From Armatimonadota bacterium (GTDB taxonomy: Bacteria; Armatimonadota; Fimbriimonadia; Fimbriimonadales; Fimbriimonadaceae), in NCBI GenBank assembly GCA_016125185.1, contig WGMG01000001.1, positions 620,001-684,000 on the forward strand: a stretch of 64,000 nucleotides of DNA. Direction: 5' to 3'. A program made the translations under genes and the position numbers. The notes beneath the pieces are model-generated. The model made no database searches. It saw only the letters and a program-made list of their open reading frames with translations, and was not told the DNA's origin. This document shows positions 28,968 to 38,092 of this stretch, in pieces (the stretch's first letter is position 1; each line of letters opens with the position of its first letter).

Positions 28968-28988
28968 TCTAACCTTCACTATAAACGA
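28968..28988 (-). promoter_or_regulatory. Promoter box identical to that of paralogue A
   Basis: Same 21 bases as 26701-26721, with TATAGT at 28978-28983 and AGAGGGG as ribosome-binding site. Bases outside the box differ, so only the -10 region and the transcript start are conserved. Confidence 0.6.
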
Positions 28989-29006
28989 TTCGCCGTTGAT
29001 GGCGAA
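28989..29006 (-). terminator. Small hairpin after the MFS gene
   Basis: TTCGCC, a six-base loop, then GGCGAA forms a perfect 6-bp stem just past the end of the MFS gene and immediately before the next promoter box. There is no strong T-run, so termination is uncertain. Confidence 0.35.
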
Positions 29007-29011
29007 GGGTA

Positions 29012-30319
29012 TTAGTCTAGTTCACCCTTTTTTAATCGAAAAAGCAATGGAAAGGCGAGCGCGCAGACCAGCGTCATTCCCGCTGGGACCGCGAAGACTG
29101 CCTGCCAGTTGATGAGCTTTTCCAAATCGCTCATGCCCGGAAGTGGTAGCCGAACCGGGAGCACTGTCGTATTCATATTCTCGATCTGGCCGCCGAGGAT
29201 CGACCCAATGACGCGACCGAACCCGAAGGTGACGATGGCATACAAGGCCTGGGCCGAGGCGCGAATGTTATCGGGAGCGACTTTGGCGACGTAGATCGAA
29301 CCGCCAATCAGGAAGCAAGCAATGCAAAAGCCATGAAGAAGGATTGCGATGATCGCGCCAAGAAGCGTGGGAAGGAACACGTAGATCGCGAAGCGGAGGA
29401 ACCAGGCGAGGATTCCCAGATAGATCGTCCACTTGTATCCCAGCCGCTTGATGAGGAACGGCAGGGACAGCATCAGAATGACTTCCGACATCTGCGCAAA
29501 CGACATGTAGAACGAAACCTTTTGTGGGAGGATGCCTAAGCCCGCTCCGCCCACGCCCTGATACGAACTGGGCAAGATACGTGACAGGGTTTCCTGGGTC
29601 GGCGACGTCAGAAAGCCCGGCGTGAACATGTAGAAGAAATCGAACTGTGTGCAGATGACGAACGCAATGATCATCAGCATCATGAAGTTCGTGTTGTTCA
29701 TCAGCTTGAGCGCCGCGCCAAAGGCGAAGCGGTCGCCATCTGCCGCCGCCTTGCTCGGCGGTGTTCGCGGGATGAAGAAGCAGACGATGCCAAGGATCAG
29801 GCTGAGGACGCTCGCCATCACGAACAGGTCGCCTGGAGTCTGGAACCGGCCCGAGACTCGCCAAAACCCAAGCACCCAACCCGAAACCATCCACCCAATC
29901 GTCCCTGCCACTCGCACGTTGCCGAACTGCGTGGCTGGATCGTCGAGGTGGTGCATCACCACCGACGTGCAAAGCGCAACGGTGGGCGAAAAGAGCAAGC
30001 AATGAATGAGCAAGCAGACCAACGTGCCCGTAAAAGTGGTCTGGCGCGACATCGCGAACAGCGTCACCGCCGAAAGCAGATGAAGTGTGGCCAGCAGACG
30101 TTCGGAGTTGAAGACGCGATCCGCCAGTTGGCCGAATAACGGCGCCATGAAGATACTGCAGGCCGGCATCAGGGCGAAAAGGATGCCGAGTTGAGTGCCG
30201 TTGAAGCCGAGTCCTGCCGGAACCTGGCCTTGAAAATACGTCTGGGCTACCGGTAACCATGCTCCCCAAATCGCAAATTCTAGGAACATGAGGAGAAACA
30301 AGAGTCCAAAACGCCGCAT
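29012..30319 (-). CDS. MFS transporter of the nucleoside symporter (NupG-like) family
   Basis: A protein of about 435 aa with 12 hydrophobic helices. The ATG at 30319 gives MRRFGLLFLLMFLEFAIWGAWLPV, the typical start of nucleoside:H+ symporters of the NupG/XapB group. GFNGTQLGILFALMPACSIFMAPLFGQLADR is the first MFS inter-helix loop. The substrate is only inferred; a sugar or nucleoside is likely given the neighbouring GH20 enzyme and sugar isomerase. Start lies 30 bases from the divergent GH20 start. Confidence 0.85.
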   Translation of the reverse strand: MRRFGLLFLLMFLEFAIWGAWLPVAQTYFQGQVPAGLGFNGTQLGILFALMPACSIFMAPLFGQLADRVFNSERLLATLHLLSAVTLFAMSRQTTFTGTLVCLLIHCLLFSPTVALCTSVVMHHLDDPATQFGNVRVAGTIGWMVSGWVLGFWRVSGRFQTPGDLFVMASVLSLILGIVCFFIPRTPPSKAAADGDRFAFGAALKLMNNTNFMMLMIIAFVICTQFDFFYMFTPGFLTSPTQETLSRILPSSYQGVGGAGLGILPQKVSFYMSFAQMSEVILMLSLPFLIKRLGYKWTIYLGILAWFLRFAIYVFLPTLLGAIIAILLHGFCIACFLIGGSIYVAKVAPDNIRASAQALYAIVTFGFGRVIGSILGGQIENMNTTVLPVRLPLPGMSDLEKLINWQAVFAVPAGMTLVCALAFPLLFRLKKGELD

Positions 30320-30349
30320 TCGCAGTAAGTTTAGACCTACAATTCGGAA

Positions 30350-32527
30350 ATGCTTGGCATTTTGGCGGCTCTTTGGACCCAAAACCCGGGTGTTTTGCCC
30401 CTCGTTCCCCTCCCGACCAGCGTAAAGTCCGTGGCATCGAAGCCCTTTCTGTTCGATAAGTGGACAGTAGTCACCACCGACAAAAAGATGTTCGCCGTCA
30501 GCGAGCTTCGGAGCCTAGTTCCGCAGTTCAAGTTGGCCTATTCGGCGGGCAACGCCAAGAACGTCGTCACGTTTCAGCACGACGCCAAGTTGGGTAACGA
30601 AGCCTACACCCTCCACGTTGATTTCGACCACATCCTGGTCCGATACAGTAAGCCCGCCGGAGCGCTGTACGCCATCGAAACGCTGAAGCAACTCCGGCAG
30701 GGAACATCCAACCAGTTCGCCTCGGTGGACATTCAGGACTCGCCTCGCTTCAAGTGGCGCGGCATGCACCTCGACGTCTCTCGCCATTTCTTCCCTGTGA
30801 CTGTCATCAAGCGGACGCTCGACCTCATGAAGGCGGTCAAGATGAACGTGTTCCATTGGCATTTGGTCGACGACGGCGGCTGGCGACTGGAGATCAAGAA
30901 GTATCCCAAACTCACCGAGATCGGCGCATGGCGAAAGGGAACGGGCGTGCCGTGGAGTTATTCAGACATCAATCTCGCCAAGCCGGTGCCGGGCGAAGAG
31001 AGCTACGGCGGCTTCTACACCCAGGCGCAGGTCCGCGATGTGGTGAAGTACGCGGCGGACCGTGGCATCACCGTTGTGCCCGAGATCGAGATGCCGGGCC
31101 ATACTCTGCCGGTGCTGGTTGCCTATCCCGAACTCGGGTGTACCGGCGCGACCAAGTATCCCGGCAACTCATGGACGACCAACGTCTACTGCGCGGGCAA
31201 AGATGCCACCTTTCAATTCATCGACAACGTGCTCGACGAGGTCATGAAGCTGTTCCCCTCGCCGTGGATTCACATCGGCGGCGACGAGGTGGATAAGAAG
31301 TGGTGGAATGCCTGTCCCGACTGTCAGGCGCGGATGAAGGCCGAGAACCTGAAGGACGCGGGTGAACTCCAAAGCTACTTCATCAAGCGGGTCGAGCAGT
31401 ACATCAATTCGAAGGGCCGAAAGATGATCGGCTGGGATGAGATTCTCGAAGGCGGACTCGCGCCCAATGCAACGGTCATGTCCTGGCGCGGTATCGACGG
31501 CGGTATCGCCGCCGCCAAGTCCGGCCATGAGGTCGTCATGTCGCCGACGTCGCACTGCTACTTCGACTACAGCTACGACGCCATCTCGACTGAGCACGTC
31601 TACAACTGGGAGCCTGTACCCCCCTCGCTGGTCGGCAAGGAGCGAAACTACGTGATTGGTGGCCAGTGCAATGTCTGGACCGAATGGATTCCCACCGTTG
31701 AGCGATATGACCGCATGGTGTGGCCGCGAGCCTTTGCGACCGCCGAAGTGCTGTGGTCATCCGCGCCGAAGGATTGGGACAATTTCCAGACCCGACTCCT
31801 GCCGAACGTGCGGAATCTGGATTCGATGGGTGTCGCCTACTACCTCGAAGCGCCGAGCATTCCGTGCGCCTTCTCGTTCGACACCAAGCCAATGACGATC
31901 TATCGGAGCGACTTCAATCAACCCGTCTTCGGGAGCGGGGCGGCCAACGCCCAAGCTCGCGACTGGAAGCTAGTGTTGGCTCAGCAACTCCCGATGGATA
32001 CGCCGTTCTACCTCGCCTACAAACGTGGCGATGGTACTCTGGGCGACGCTGCCGCGCTCTATCAAAGCTCGAAGGTGTATCCGCTTCCGTCCGTGATGCC
32101 GGCCAACGGCCTCTCGGTCGAAGTGATCAAGGGCAAGTACTCCAGCGTCGATGAGTTCGAGCATGCGCCGCCTCAGGCGGCCGTACCAGTGACCGATGTC
32201 GACCTGGCGAAGAAACCAAGCGGCGACCAGCCGTTTGCTCTGCGCTTTAAGGCGAGAATTCACTTTCCCGACCGCAAGTTTCGGCTGTATGTGACCAGCG
32301 ACGACGGCTCGGTGGTGAAGCTGAACGGCGTTCGTGTGGTGGATAACGACGGCCTCCACGGAGCGGTGCCGAGGAGTTCTGGAATTCAGGCCGCCGACGG
32401 CTTCTACAACCTGGAAGTGCTCTTCTTTGATGCGGGTGGCGCGTCGTCGCTAAAGCTCGAATACGAGTCGGACACGGTCAAGCGCGAAGCTATCCCGACC
32501 AGTTGGTACTACCAGCCGGGATCGTAA
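30350..32527 (+). CDS. Secreted beta-N-acetylhexosaminidase (GH20) with PA14-like C-terminal domain
   Basis: A 725 aa protein that would release terminal N-acetylglucosamine or N-acetylgalactosamine, for example from chitin fragments or cell-wall material. A short N-terminal hydrophobic segment suggests export. The GH20b domain is about 25-130 and the catalytic barrel about 135-480, starting FKWRGMHLDVSRHFFPV; the catalytic pair is Asp312-Glu313 in HIGGDEVDKKWW. The end (about 610-720: KARIHFPDRKFRLYVTSDDG ... LEVLFFDAGG) looks like a PA14 carbohydrate-binding module. Divergent from the MFS transporter. Confidence 0.93.
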   Translation: MLGILAALWTQNPGVLPLVPLPTSVKSVASKPFLFDKWTVVTTDKKMFAVSELRSLVPQFKLAYSAGNAKNVVTFQHDAKLGNEAYTLHVDFDHILVRYSKPAGALYAIETLKQLRQGTSNQFASVDIQDSPRFKWRGMHLDVSRHFFPVTVIKRTLDLMKAVKMNVFHWHLVDDGGWRLEIKKYPKLTEIGAWRKGTGVPWSYSDINLAKPVPGEESYGGFYTQAQVRDVVKYAADRGITVVPEIEMPGHTLPVLVAYPELGCTGATKYPGNSWTTNVYCAGKDATFQFIDNVLDEVMKLFPSPWIHIGGDEVDKKWWNACPDCQARMKAENLKDAGELQSYFIKRVEQYINSKGRKMIGWDEILEGGLAPNATVMSWRGIDGGIAAAKSGHEVVMSPTSHCYFDYSYDAISTEHVYNWEPVPPSLVGKERNYVIGGQCNVWTEWIPTVERYDRMVWPRAFATAEVLWSSAPKDWDNFQTRLLPNVRNLDSMGVAYYLEAPSIPCAFSFDTKPMTIYRSDFNQPVFGSGAANAQARDWKLVLAQQLPMDTPFYLAYKRGDGTLGDAAALYQSSKVYPLPSVMPANGLSVEVIKGKYSSVDEFEHAPPQAAVPVTDVDLAKKPSGDQPFALRFKARIHFPDRKFRLYVTSDDGSVVKLNGVRVVDNDGLHGAVPRSSGIQAADGFYNLEVLFFDAGGASSLKLEYESDTVKREAIPTSWYYQPGS

Positions 32528-32531
32528 TTAG

Positions 32532-33374
32532 TCAGTCGGCGACGGCGAAGGCTTTTGCCATTGCCGCGCCGACCTTTTCGAGCCGGTCCTTGTCGCTCGG
32601 AAGCTCTTTCAACGTCTCATCGAACGGCTCGGCTTCCACCGGGCCCTCGTAGCCAATCTCGCGCAGCGTAGCCATGAAGGCGGGAAGGTCGATGACGCCA
32701 GTCGAACATGGCAGGCACCGTTTGTGGTCGACCAGTTCATCCAGTCCGAGGTTCGGGGGCGCGTCGTTGATGTGCACGAGCGAAATCTTGTCGGCGGGAA
32801 TGGTAGCTAGGTCCGTCAGACTGCTCTCGCTGGTGTGCATGTGCCAGGCGTCCACCAGCAAACCGACGTTCGGACCAACTGTCTGCGCGAATTCGTACAT
32901 CGGCATCAGGCTATAGAAGAATCCATGCGTGAACTTGTCGCGCAAGGTCTTGGGGCCGACGAACTCCAGGCCGAAGATCATGCCGTGGTCGGCCAGTAGC
33001 TGGGCGATCGGCGTTAGCCGCTGACGGTGGAATTCGGTGTTCGCTTCGGTCGTCAAATCGTTCGATCCCGGCAAAATCCAGGTCGCGCATCGGGTCACAC
33101 CGACCCCTTGCATGGTTTTGATTTGAGCCTTCATCGCGCTGAACCCGGCGTCGAAGTCGTCTTGGCTGGCTCGCCAGTTGAAGGGAACTCCCCATGCCCC
33201 CGGGGCGACGACCGCGTCGAAAAGCGCTTCCTTGACTTCCTCTGCCTCCTTATCGGCGAGAAGACCGGGCGACATCGCCAAGCAGTCGAACCCTCCGACC
33301 CGGCACGCCGCCAGTCCGTCGTCGAGGTTATTGATGGCTACATGAATTGCGCCGCCATTTAGTGCACGAAGCAT
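32532..33374 (-). CDS. Sugar phosphate isomerase/epimerase family protein (xylose-isomerase-like TIM barrel)
   Basis: A 280 aa protein resembling the AP-endonuclease-2/IolE-type barrel. Metal-site segments are readable: LGLEFVGPKT (Glu), LLVDAWHMHTS (Asp and His), LVHINDAPP (His, Asp) and the final EAEPFDE (Glu). Such enzymes epimerise or isomerise small sugars or inositol derivatives. The substrate is unknown. It ends four bases from the convergent GH20 gene, which may hint at amino-sugar or related carbohydrate use. Confidence 0.85.
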   Translation of the reverse strand: MLRALNGGAIHVAINNLDDGLAACRVGGFDCLAMSPGLLADKEAEEVKEALFDAVVAPGAWGVPFNWRASQDDFDAGFSAMKAQIKTMQGVGVTRCATWILPGSNDLTTEANTEFHRQRLTPIAQLLADHGMIFGLEFVGPKTLRDKFTHGFFYSLMPMYEFAQTVGPNVGLLVDAWHMHTSESSLTDLATIPADKISLVHINDAPPNLGLDELVDHKRCLPCSTGVIDLPAFMATLREIGYEGPVEAEPFDETLKELPSDKDRLEKVGAAMAKAFAVAD

Positions 33375-33395
33375 TCAAGATTGTTACCTTAATAG

Positions 33396-33401
33396 TAAGA
33401 T
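33396..33401 (+). promoter_or_regulatory. TAAGAT -10-like box close to the start codon
   Basis: TAAGAT ends seven bases before the ATG at 33409, as expected for a leaderless transcript; no Shine-Dalgarno sequence is present. Similar spacing occurs before 34865 and 36330. Confidence 0.35.
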
Positions 33402-33408
33402 AAATGTT

Positions 33409-34761
33409 ATGCCCTTTCTGCCATTTGAAGCTGTGGACTCAAGTGGTAAGACTGTGCGAGGCACCCTGCAAGCCAATAGCATGCAGGACCTCGAGATGAT
33501 GCTGATTCAGCGAGGGCTCCGGCTGGTTTCCTCTGGTCAGGCCGCGCCTATCCAAGCCGCTCCGCCCACTCAGCCTCGACCGATGCAGTCGGCCAGACCC
33601 ATCGCCCAACCGGCCCCTGTCATTCGTCCGTCCGCGCCGCAACCGCGTCCGCAGGAGGTCGCCCGTGCCGTTCCGGCGGCGGCTCCCGCCAGTACGACCC
33701 CGCCCTCGGCGGTGGACTACCACACGCCCGAGCTTTCGGACAAGCAAATCTATTTCATCTTCAGTCAGTTCGCCAGCTTCTTTCGGTCGGGCTTCTCGGC
33801 CAGTCAGATGATCCAGCACACGACGGCTAAGGCCCCGCCCAAGATTCACGCCGTTTTTGCCCAAATGGAGCGAGAAGTGGCGGGTGGCAAGCCGCTTTCG
33901 GACGCGATGGAGCTTCGCCCTCGAACCTTCCATCCCGACATGGTGTCGATCGTCCGCGCGGGTGAGCGAAGCGGCCAACTGGGTGAGGCGTACGACGTTA
34001 TCGCCGATCAGGCTCAGCGCAGTCGCGCCTTTCGCCTACCCCTCGGCTACTTCTTCGCGATGACGCCTTTTCTCATCTTCTGCGGTATCGGCGGCATCGG
34101 CATTCAGACGGCCTCGAACGCCACCATCCGACGTCAGTTTGACGCTGACGGTCAGCTTCCGCCGGTGGGAACCCTGATGCAAGAAATCCAAAAGCAGATG
34201 TCGCACAGCATCCTCGCCGGGCTTCTCATTGCGCTGGCCTTCGTTGCGACGGTCGTTTTCCTGAAGAAGTATCCGTTCCGCATGTTCCGCCACCGGTTCG
34301 GTCTCATGATGCCCATCGGCTACTCGCGAGCCAAATCCGAAGCGATCGAGCGTTTTTCGTGGAGTATGGGCGCGATGCTGAAGGGTGGTGCGTCGCCGTC
34401 TTCCTCCGTCCAAATTGCTGCGGGAAGCATTCCCAACCTTGCCCTGCGCCAGAAAGCCTTGGATGCGCTTGGATCGACGCGGGAAAACGAATCGCTCGCC
34501 ACGGTGCTTCAACGGACGGGCCTACTGAGCCCCGAGTATGTGAACATCGCTCAAAACGGCGAGTTGGTGGGCGATACCCCTGGAGCCCTGGCGAGCATCG
34601 AACGGGCCGAGGCCGCCTCGGCCGAAACCAAGACCGGCGGTCTGAAGATCGTCATCATGGCCACTACGACGCTGGCGATGGCCGCCTTTGTCGCCATCAT
34701 GGTGGTCATCCTATACAAAATGTACGCCACCGGCATCATCAAGCTGATGATGGAGCAGTAG
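33409..34761 (+). CDS. Type II secretion/type IV pilus platform protein (GspF/PilC family), copy 1
   Basis: A 450 aa inner-membrane protein. The first 45 residues (LPFEAVDSSGKTVRGTL ... LIQRGLRLVSS) are the usual GspF N-terminal motif. A Pro/Ala/Gln-rich linker (about 46-105) leads to two GspF repeats, the first with FASFFRSGFSASQMIQ and RPRTFHPDMVSIVRAGERSG, the second with MLKGGASPSSSV and AQNGELVGDTPG. Hydrophobic helices lie near 210-230, 265-285 and 410-440. In the pilus or secretion machine it anchors the assembly ATPase, but no ATPase or pilin gene is nearby. Confidence 0.88.
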   Translation: MPFLPFEAVDSSGKTVRGTLQANSMQDLEMMLIQRGLRLVSSGQAAPIQAAPPTQPRPMQSARPIAQPAPVIRPSAPQPRPQEVARAVPAAAPASTTPPSAVDYHTPELSDKQIYFIFSQFASFFRSGFSASQMIQHTTAKAPPKIHAVFAQMEREVAGGKPLSDAMELRPRTFHPDMVSIVRAGERSGQLGEAYDVIADQAQRSRAFRLPLGYFFAMTPFLIFCGIGGIGIQTASNATIRRQFDADGQLPPVGTLMQEIQKQMSHSILAGLLIALAFVATVVFLKKYPFRMFRHRFGLMMPIGYSRAKSEAIERFSWSMGAMLKGGASPSSSVQIAAGSIPNLALRQKALDALGSTRENESLATVLQRTGLLSPEYVNIAQNGELVGDTPGALASIERAEAASAETKTGGLKIVIMATTTLAMAAFVAIMVVILYKMYATGIIKLMMEQ

Positions 34762-34763
34762 CC

Positions 34764-34781
34764 AAGCGGGAAAATCCGCTT
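34764..34781 (+). terminator. Weak hairpin between the two GspF genes
   Basis: AAGCGG, a six-base AT-rich loop, then CCGCTT, followed by TGAG. The stem is 6 bp and there is no proper T-run; it could slow rather than end transcription. Confidence 0.3.
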
Positions 34782-34864
34782 TGAGAACGCTGAACCCACC
34801 ACCGAATTCACACGCTTTTCATTTTGCTACTGGATTCGGAAGATAACCCCATAATATAACTAGT

Positions 34865-36271
34865 ATGCCGACGTTCCAATATCAGGCCCTGAATCCCGAG
34901 GGTGAGGCCATTAGTGGCATCGTCTTTGGGACGAGTCTCGATAACGCGATGGGCGATCTGTTGAAGCGCGGACTCAATATCCAGTCCATCGGCGTCGCGA
35001 CTGCGCTCGGCGACCCGCTTGCCAACCAGCCCGTCTACCGGCCAGACTCGTCTGCTGCCGTCGTGTCCGATCCCGTTGAATCTCCGACCGAGTACGGCAA
35101 TGAATACATCATCGATGGTCGCGGTGGAAAGATCGACGCCTCCGTTTCGGTCACGAAGTCCGTCGCGGAAGGCATCGAAAGCTATTCAGGACATGAAGGG
35201 GCCAAGAAAGGTCCTCCCACCCACCAGCGTAACTACGTCGCCACCAGCGTCGTCGGCCCAATCGCCGGCAAGGTTTCGCTCGCCAATCTCGCATTCTTCT
35301 TCAACCAGCTCGGCACCATGATGAAGGCCGGTGTGCCAATGGTCCAGAGTCTGGACACGCTGTCCAATCAAGCCCGCGACCCACGCTTCAAGCACGTCAT
35401 CAAGGAAATGGTCGGCCACGTCGAGGCCGGACGCCCGATGACGGCCGGCATGCAACGCTACCCGGAAATCTTCTCCCCGGTCATGCTCAGCATTATCCGC
35501 ACCGGCGAAGAAGGTGGCTTCCTGGATGAAGCGCTCTTCACCGTCGCTAAGTACACCGAAGACGAGATTGAGCTTCGCAACCTCTATCGCCGAGTCACCA
35601 TCTACCCGAAACTCCTTATCATCGCCTCGATCATCATCATCGTCGGCGCAAACGCGGTCATCCATTTTCTCGCGCCCGGCGCAAAGGGCCTCTCGTCGCC
35701 GCTGACCAACATCTCGACGTGGTACATCCTCACGCCGATCATCATTGGTCTGTTCTTGTTCTTCCGCGTCGGCCTTGCCAACTTCGGCATCAAGTACATG
35801 TGGGACATGTTCATCAGTTTGGTCCCGTTCCTAGGCAAGACCATTCGCCAGATGGCGATGGCCAAGTTCGGTCGGGCGTTTGGCGCGTTGTACAAGGCCG
35901 GTGTACCGCTACCGCGGGTGGTTAAACTCGCCGCCGACTCGTGCGGAAACGAATATTTACGCTCCAAGCTCTACCCCGCCTCAAACGTTTTGGAGGGTGG
36001 CGCGGGGATTACCGAAACACTCGCTTCGACCGGTGCGCTGTCGCCTATTGTCGTCGACATGCTGAGCACGGGCGAACGGACCGGCAACCTGGACCACATG
36101 CTCAACAAGATGTCCGACTATTACCACGACGAGGCCAAAACTCGGTCCGTGCAGTTGGGACAATTCGTCGGTGTGGTGGTGCTCCTGATGGCCGCCATCT
36201 ACATCGCCTACGTCATCATCACGTTCTACCAGAGCTACGGAAGTCAGGTGACGAACCAGATCAATCAGTAA
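34865..36271 (+). CDS. Type II secretion/type IV pilus platform protein (GspF/PilC family), copy 2
   Basis: A 468 aa inner-membrane protein with the same layout as copy 1: N-terminal motif FQYQALNPEGEAISGIV (1-45), a polar linker (about 50-135), then two GspF repeats (FFNQLGTMMKAGVPMVQSL with IIRTGEEGGFLDE, and FGALYKAGVPLPRVV with STGERTGNLDHM). Hydrophobic helices lie near 245-275, 285-305 and 430-455. It is closer to canonical PilC than copy 1. TATAAC ends four bases before the ATG, so the transcript may be leaderless. Confidence 0.92.
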   Translation: MPTFQYQALNPEGEAISGIVFGTSLDNAMGDLLKRGLNIQSIGVATALGDPLANQPVYRPDSSAAVVSDPVESPTEYGNEYIIDGRGGKIDASVSVTKSVAEGIESYSGHEGAKKGPPTHQRNYVATSVVGPIAGKVSLANLAFFFNQLGTMMKAGVPMVQSLDTLSNQARDPRFKHVIKEMVGHVEAGRPMTAGMQRYPEIFSPVMLSIIRTGEEGGFLDEALFTVAKYTEDEIELRNLYRRVTIYPKLLIIASIIIIVGANAVIHFLAPGAKGLSSPLTNISTWYILTPIIIGLFLFFRVGLANFGIKYMWDMFISLVPFLGKTIRQMAMAKFGRAFGALYKAGVPLPRVVKLAADSCGNEYLRSKLYPASNVLEGGAGITETLASTGALSPIVVDMLSTGERTGNLDHMLNKMSDYYHDEAKTRSVQLGQFVGVVVLLMAAIYIAYVIITFYQSYGSQVTNQINQ

Positions 36272-36306
36272 TTCCTTCCGCCTAAGCGGTGAAAATTACT
36301 AGGTTC

Positions 36307-36318
36307 TTGGCCAAAAAT
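36307..36318 (+). promoter_or_regulatory. TTGGCCAAAAAT motif upstream of J-domain gene
   Basis: Same 12 bases as 16891-16902. Just after it, TAGTAT ends about six bases before the ATG at 36330, as in a leaderless promoter. A CCGC-loop-GCGG hairpin (36278-36289) precedes it. Confidence 0.35.
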
Positions 36319-36329
36319 AGTATTGGGTC

Positions 36330-37436
36330 ATGGCGCAGGATCATTATCGAACGCTGGGAGTGAGTCGGAATGCAACGGCGGCCGAAATCAAATCGGCGTA
36401 CCGGAAGATCGCGCTTGCCCACCACCCCGACCGTTCGCAGACTCTGCAGTCGTCGGAAATCTTCCTCAAAGCCACTGAGGCGTACGAGGTCCTGGGCGAT
36501 CCCGACCGGCGCAAACAGTACGACGTCTTCGCCGATGCCGAGCGCCGTCGTCCAACCCAGACGCCGCCCACTCAGACGCAAACCCAGCCGAAGCCTCAGC
36601 CCAAACCGCAGTCGCGTTCGGAGGCGAAGGTCTCGACCATCGCGGCCGACGTCACCAAGCTGACTCTGATTTTTACGCGAGGTCAGTACAACGAGTCGGA
36701 GAAGCTGGCCCGCCAGATTTTGCAGAAGGACGGCAAACAGCCGATCCCGTACGCTGTACTGGGCGACATCGCTCGCGCCAAGGGCAACCTGGATGAAGCC
36801 GCCAAAATGTATGCCTACGCGGCTCAGATGGACCCGCGAAACCCCATTTACCAACAGCGTCACGAAGAGCTGATCCGAACTCATAAGCCGGGCAGAAGTG
36901 TCGGTGACGCCGCCACCAAGGCCAGCCAAAAGTCGGTGATGACCGCCATCGTCGGCGTGCTGCTGGTTCTCAGTTCGGCCCTGTACGTCATGCTCGCCAA
37001 CGAGCCCGCCATTGCGCCGGGTATCAGCCTGGTCAGCACTTGGACCCTCGGCCTGGCCATCATGCTGTTCCTCAGCGGCGTCAGCGCTGGAGCCGTGCTT
37101 TGCGCCGGCAACTACATCGACCGCTTCAACGCCTCGACCGTCACGGCAACCGGCAAGGTTTCGTCGCCGATCGTGACCCTCACCACGGTTGCCATCGTGA
37201 ACTTCTGGGCCGCCGCCGCCCTCTACGGAGCCGTCTGCATCGCCCAACGGGGCTATACCTACAGCCATCTGCGATTCGTGGTTGCCATCGCCGTCACGAC
37301 GCTAGTGATGGTTGGCGCGTCCGCCCTCTCCGTGGCTCGATTCGAGCCCGGCCAAGTCCTGCTCTGGGGCGGAAATATCACCTATCTAGGGGGAATCTGC
37401 GGCTGGATGGTCGCAGATTCCTTTAAGCGAATTTAG
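36330..37436 (+). CDS. Membrane-anchored J-domain protein
   Basis: A 368 aa protein. The J domain is residues 1-68, with HPD at 32-34 in LAHHPDRS and [15 protein letters not shown] Pro/Gln/Thr linker follows, then a helical stretch like one or two TPRs (about 105-185: [21 protein letters not shown]), and about five hydrophobic helices from 200 to the end. It could recruit DnaK to the membrane. There is no zinc-finger or C-terminal DnaJ domain, so it is not the housekeeping DnaJ. Placement right after two pilus-platform genes may be significant. Convergent with scoB (TTAG stop overlap). Confidence 0.85.
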   Translation: MAQDHYRTLGVSRNATAAEIKSAYRKIALAHHPDRSQTLQSSEIFLKATEAYEVLGDPDRRKQYDVFADAERRRPTQTPPTQTQTQPKPQPKPQSRSEAKVSTIAADVTKLTLIFTRGQYNESEKLARQILQKDGKQPIPYAVLGDIARAKGNLDEAAKMYAYAAQMDPRNPIYQQRHEELIRTHKPGRSVGDAATKASQKSVMTAIVGVLLVLSSALYVMLANEPAIAPGISLVSTWTLGLAIMLFLSGVSAGAVLCAGNYIDRFNASTVTATGKVSSPIVTLTTVAIVNFWAAAALYGAVCIAQRGYTYSHLRFVVAIAVTTLVMVGASALSVARFEPGQVLLWGGNITYLGGICGWMVADSFKRI

Positions 37437-38092
37437 ACGCTGACCGTCTTCAGGTCGGGCGAGACCGAGAACTTCGCCGCCGTCTTCGCCGTCACTTCCT
37501 CGACCGTCACATCTGGTCCCAACTCGATCAGAGTCAAGCCCTTTCCGCGCGATACTTCGAAAACTGCGAGGTCGGTGATGATGAGGTCCAGGCATTGTTT
37601 GCCCGTCAGCGGCAGAGTGCATTCGGGCAGAATTTTCGACTCGCCCGCCTTGTTGGTGTGCTCCATGACCACGACCACGCGCTTGACGCCCGCGACCAGG
37701 TCCATTGCGCCGCCCATGCCCTTCACCATCTTGCCCGGAATCATCCAATTGGCCAGATCGCCCTTCTCGCTGACCTCCATTGCGCCGAGGATCGAAAGGT
37801 CGATGTGCCCGCCGCGAATCATCGCAAACGAGTCCGCGCTGGAGAAGAACGACGACCCGCCAATCTCGGTAACCGTCTGCTTGCCTGCGTTGATGAGGTC
37901 GGCGTCTTCTTCGCCCTCAAACGGAAACGGGCCGAGACCCAACATACCGTTCTCGGACTGAAGCGTTACATCCATCCCCTCAGGAATATAGTTTGCCACC
38001 AGAGTCGGAATGCCGATGCCGAGGTTCACATAGAAACCGTCTTGCAGTTCCTGCGCCGCCCGCTGGGCAAGCTGATCTCGCGTAAGAGGCAT
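37433..38092 (-). CDS. scoB: 3-oxoacid CoA-transferase subunit B
   Basis: A 219 aa subunit of the heterodimeric succinyl-CoA:3-ketoacid CoA transferase that moves CoA between succinate and acetoacetate. The catalytic glutamate that forms the enzyme-CoA thioester is Glu47 in [21 protein letters not shown] and [14 protein letters not shown] are also typical. Its ATG overlaps the stop of scoA (TGATG), so the two are translationally coupled. Butyrate- or acetate-type specificity cannot be excluded. Confidence 0.94.
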   Translation of the reverse strand: MPLTRDQLAQRAAQELQDGFYVNLGIGIPTLVANYIPEGMDVTLQSENGMLGLGPFPFEGEEDADLINAGKQTVTEIGGSSFFSSADSFAMIRGGHIDLSILGAMEVSEKGDLANWMIPGKMVKGMGGAMDLVAGVKRVVVVMEHTNKAGESKILPECTLPLTGKQCLDLIITDLAVFEVSRGKGLTLIELGPDVTVEEVTAKTAAKFSVSPDLKTVSV

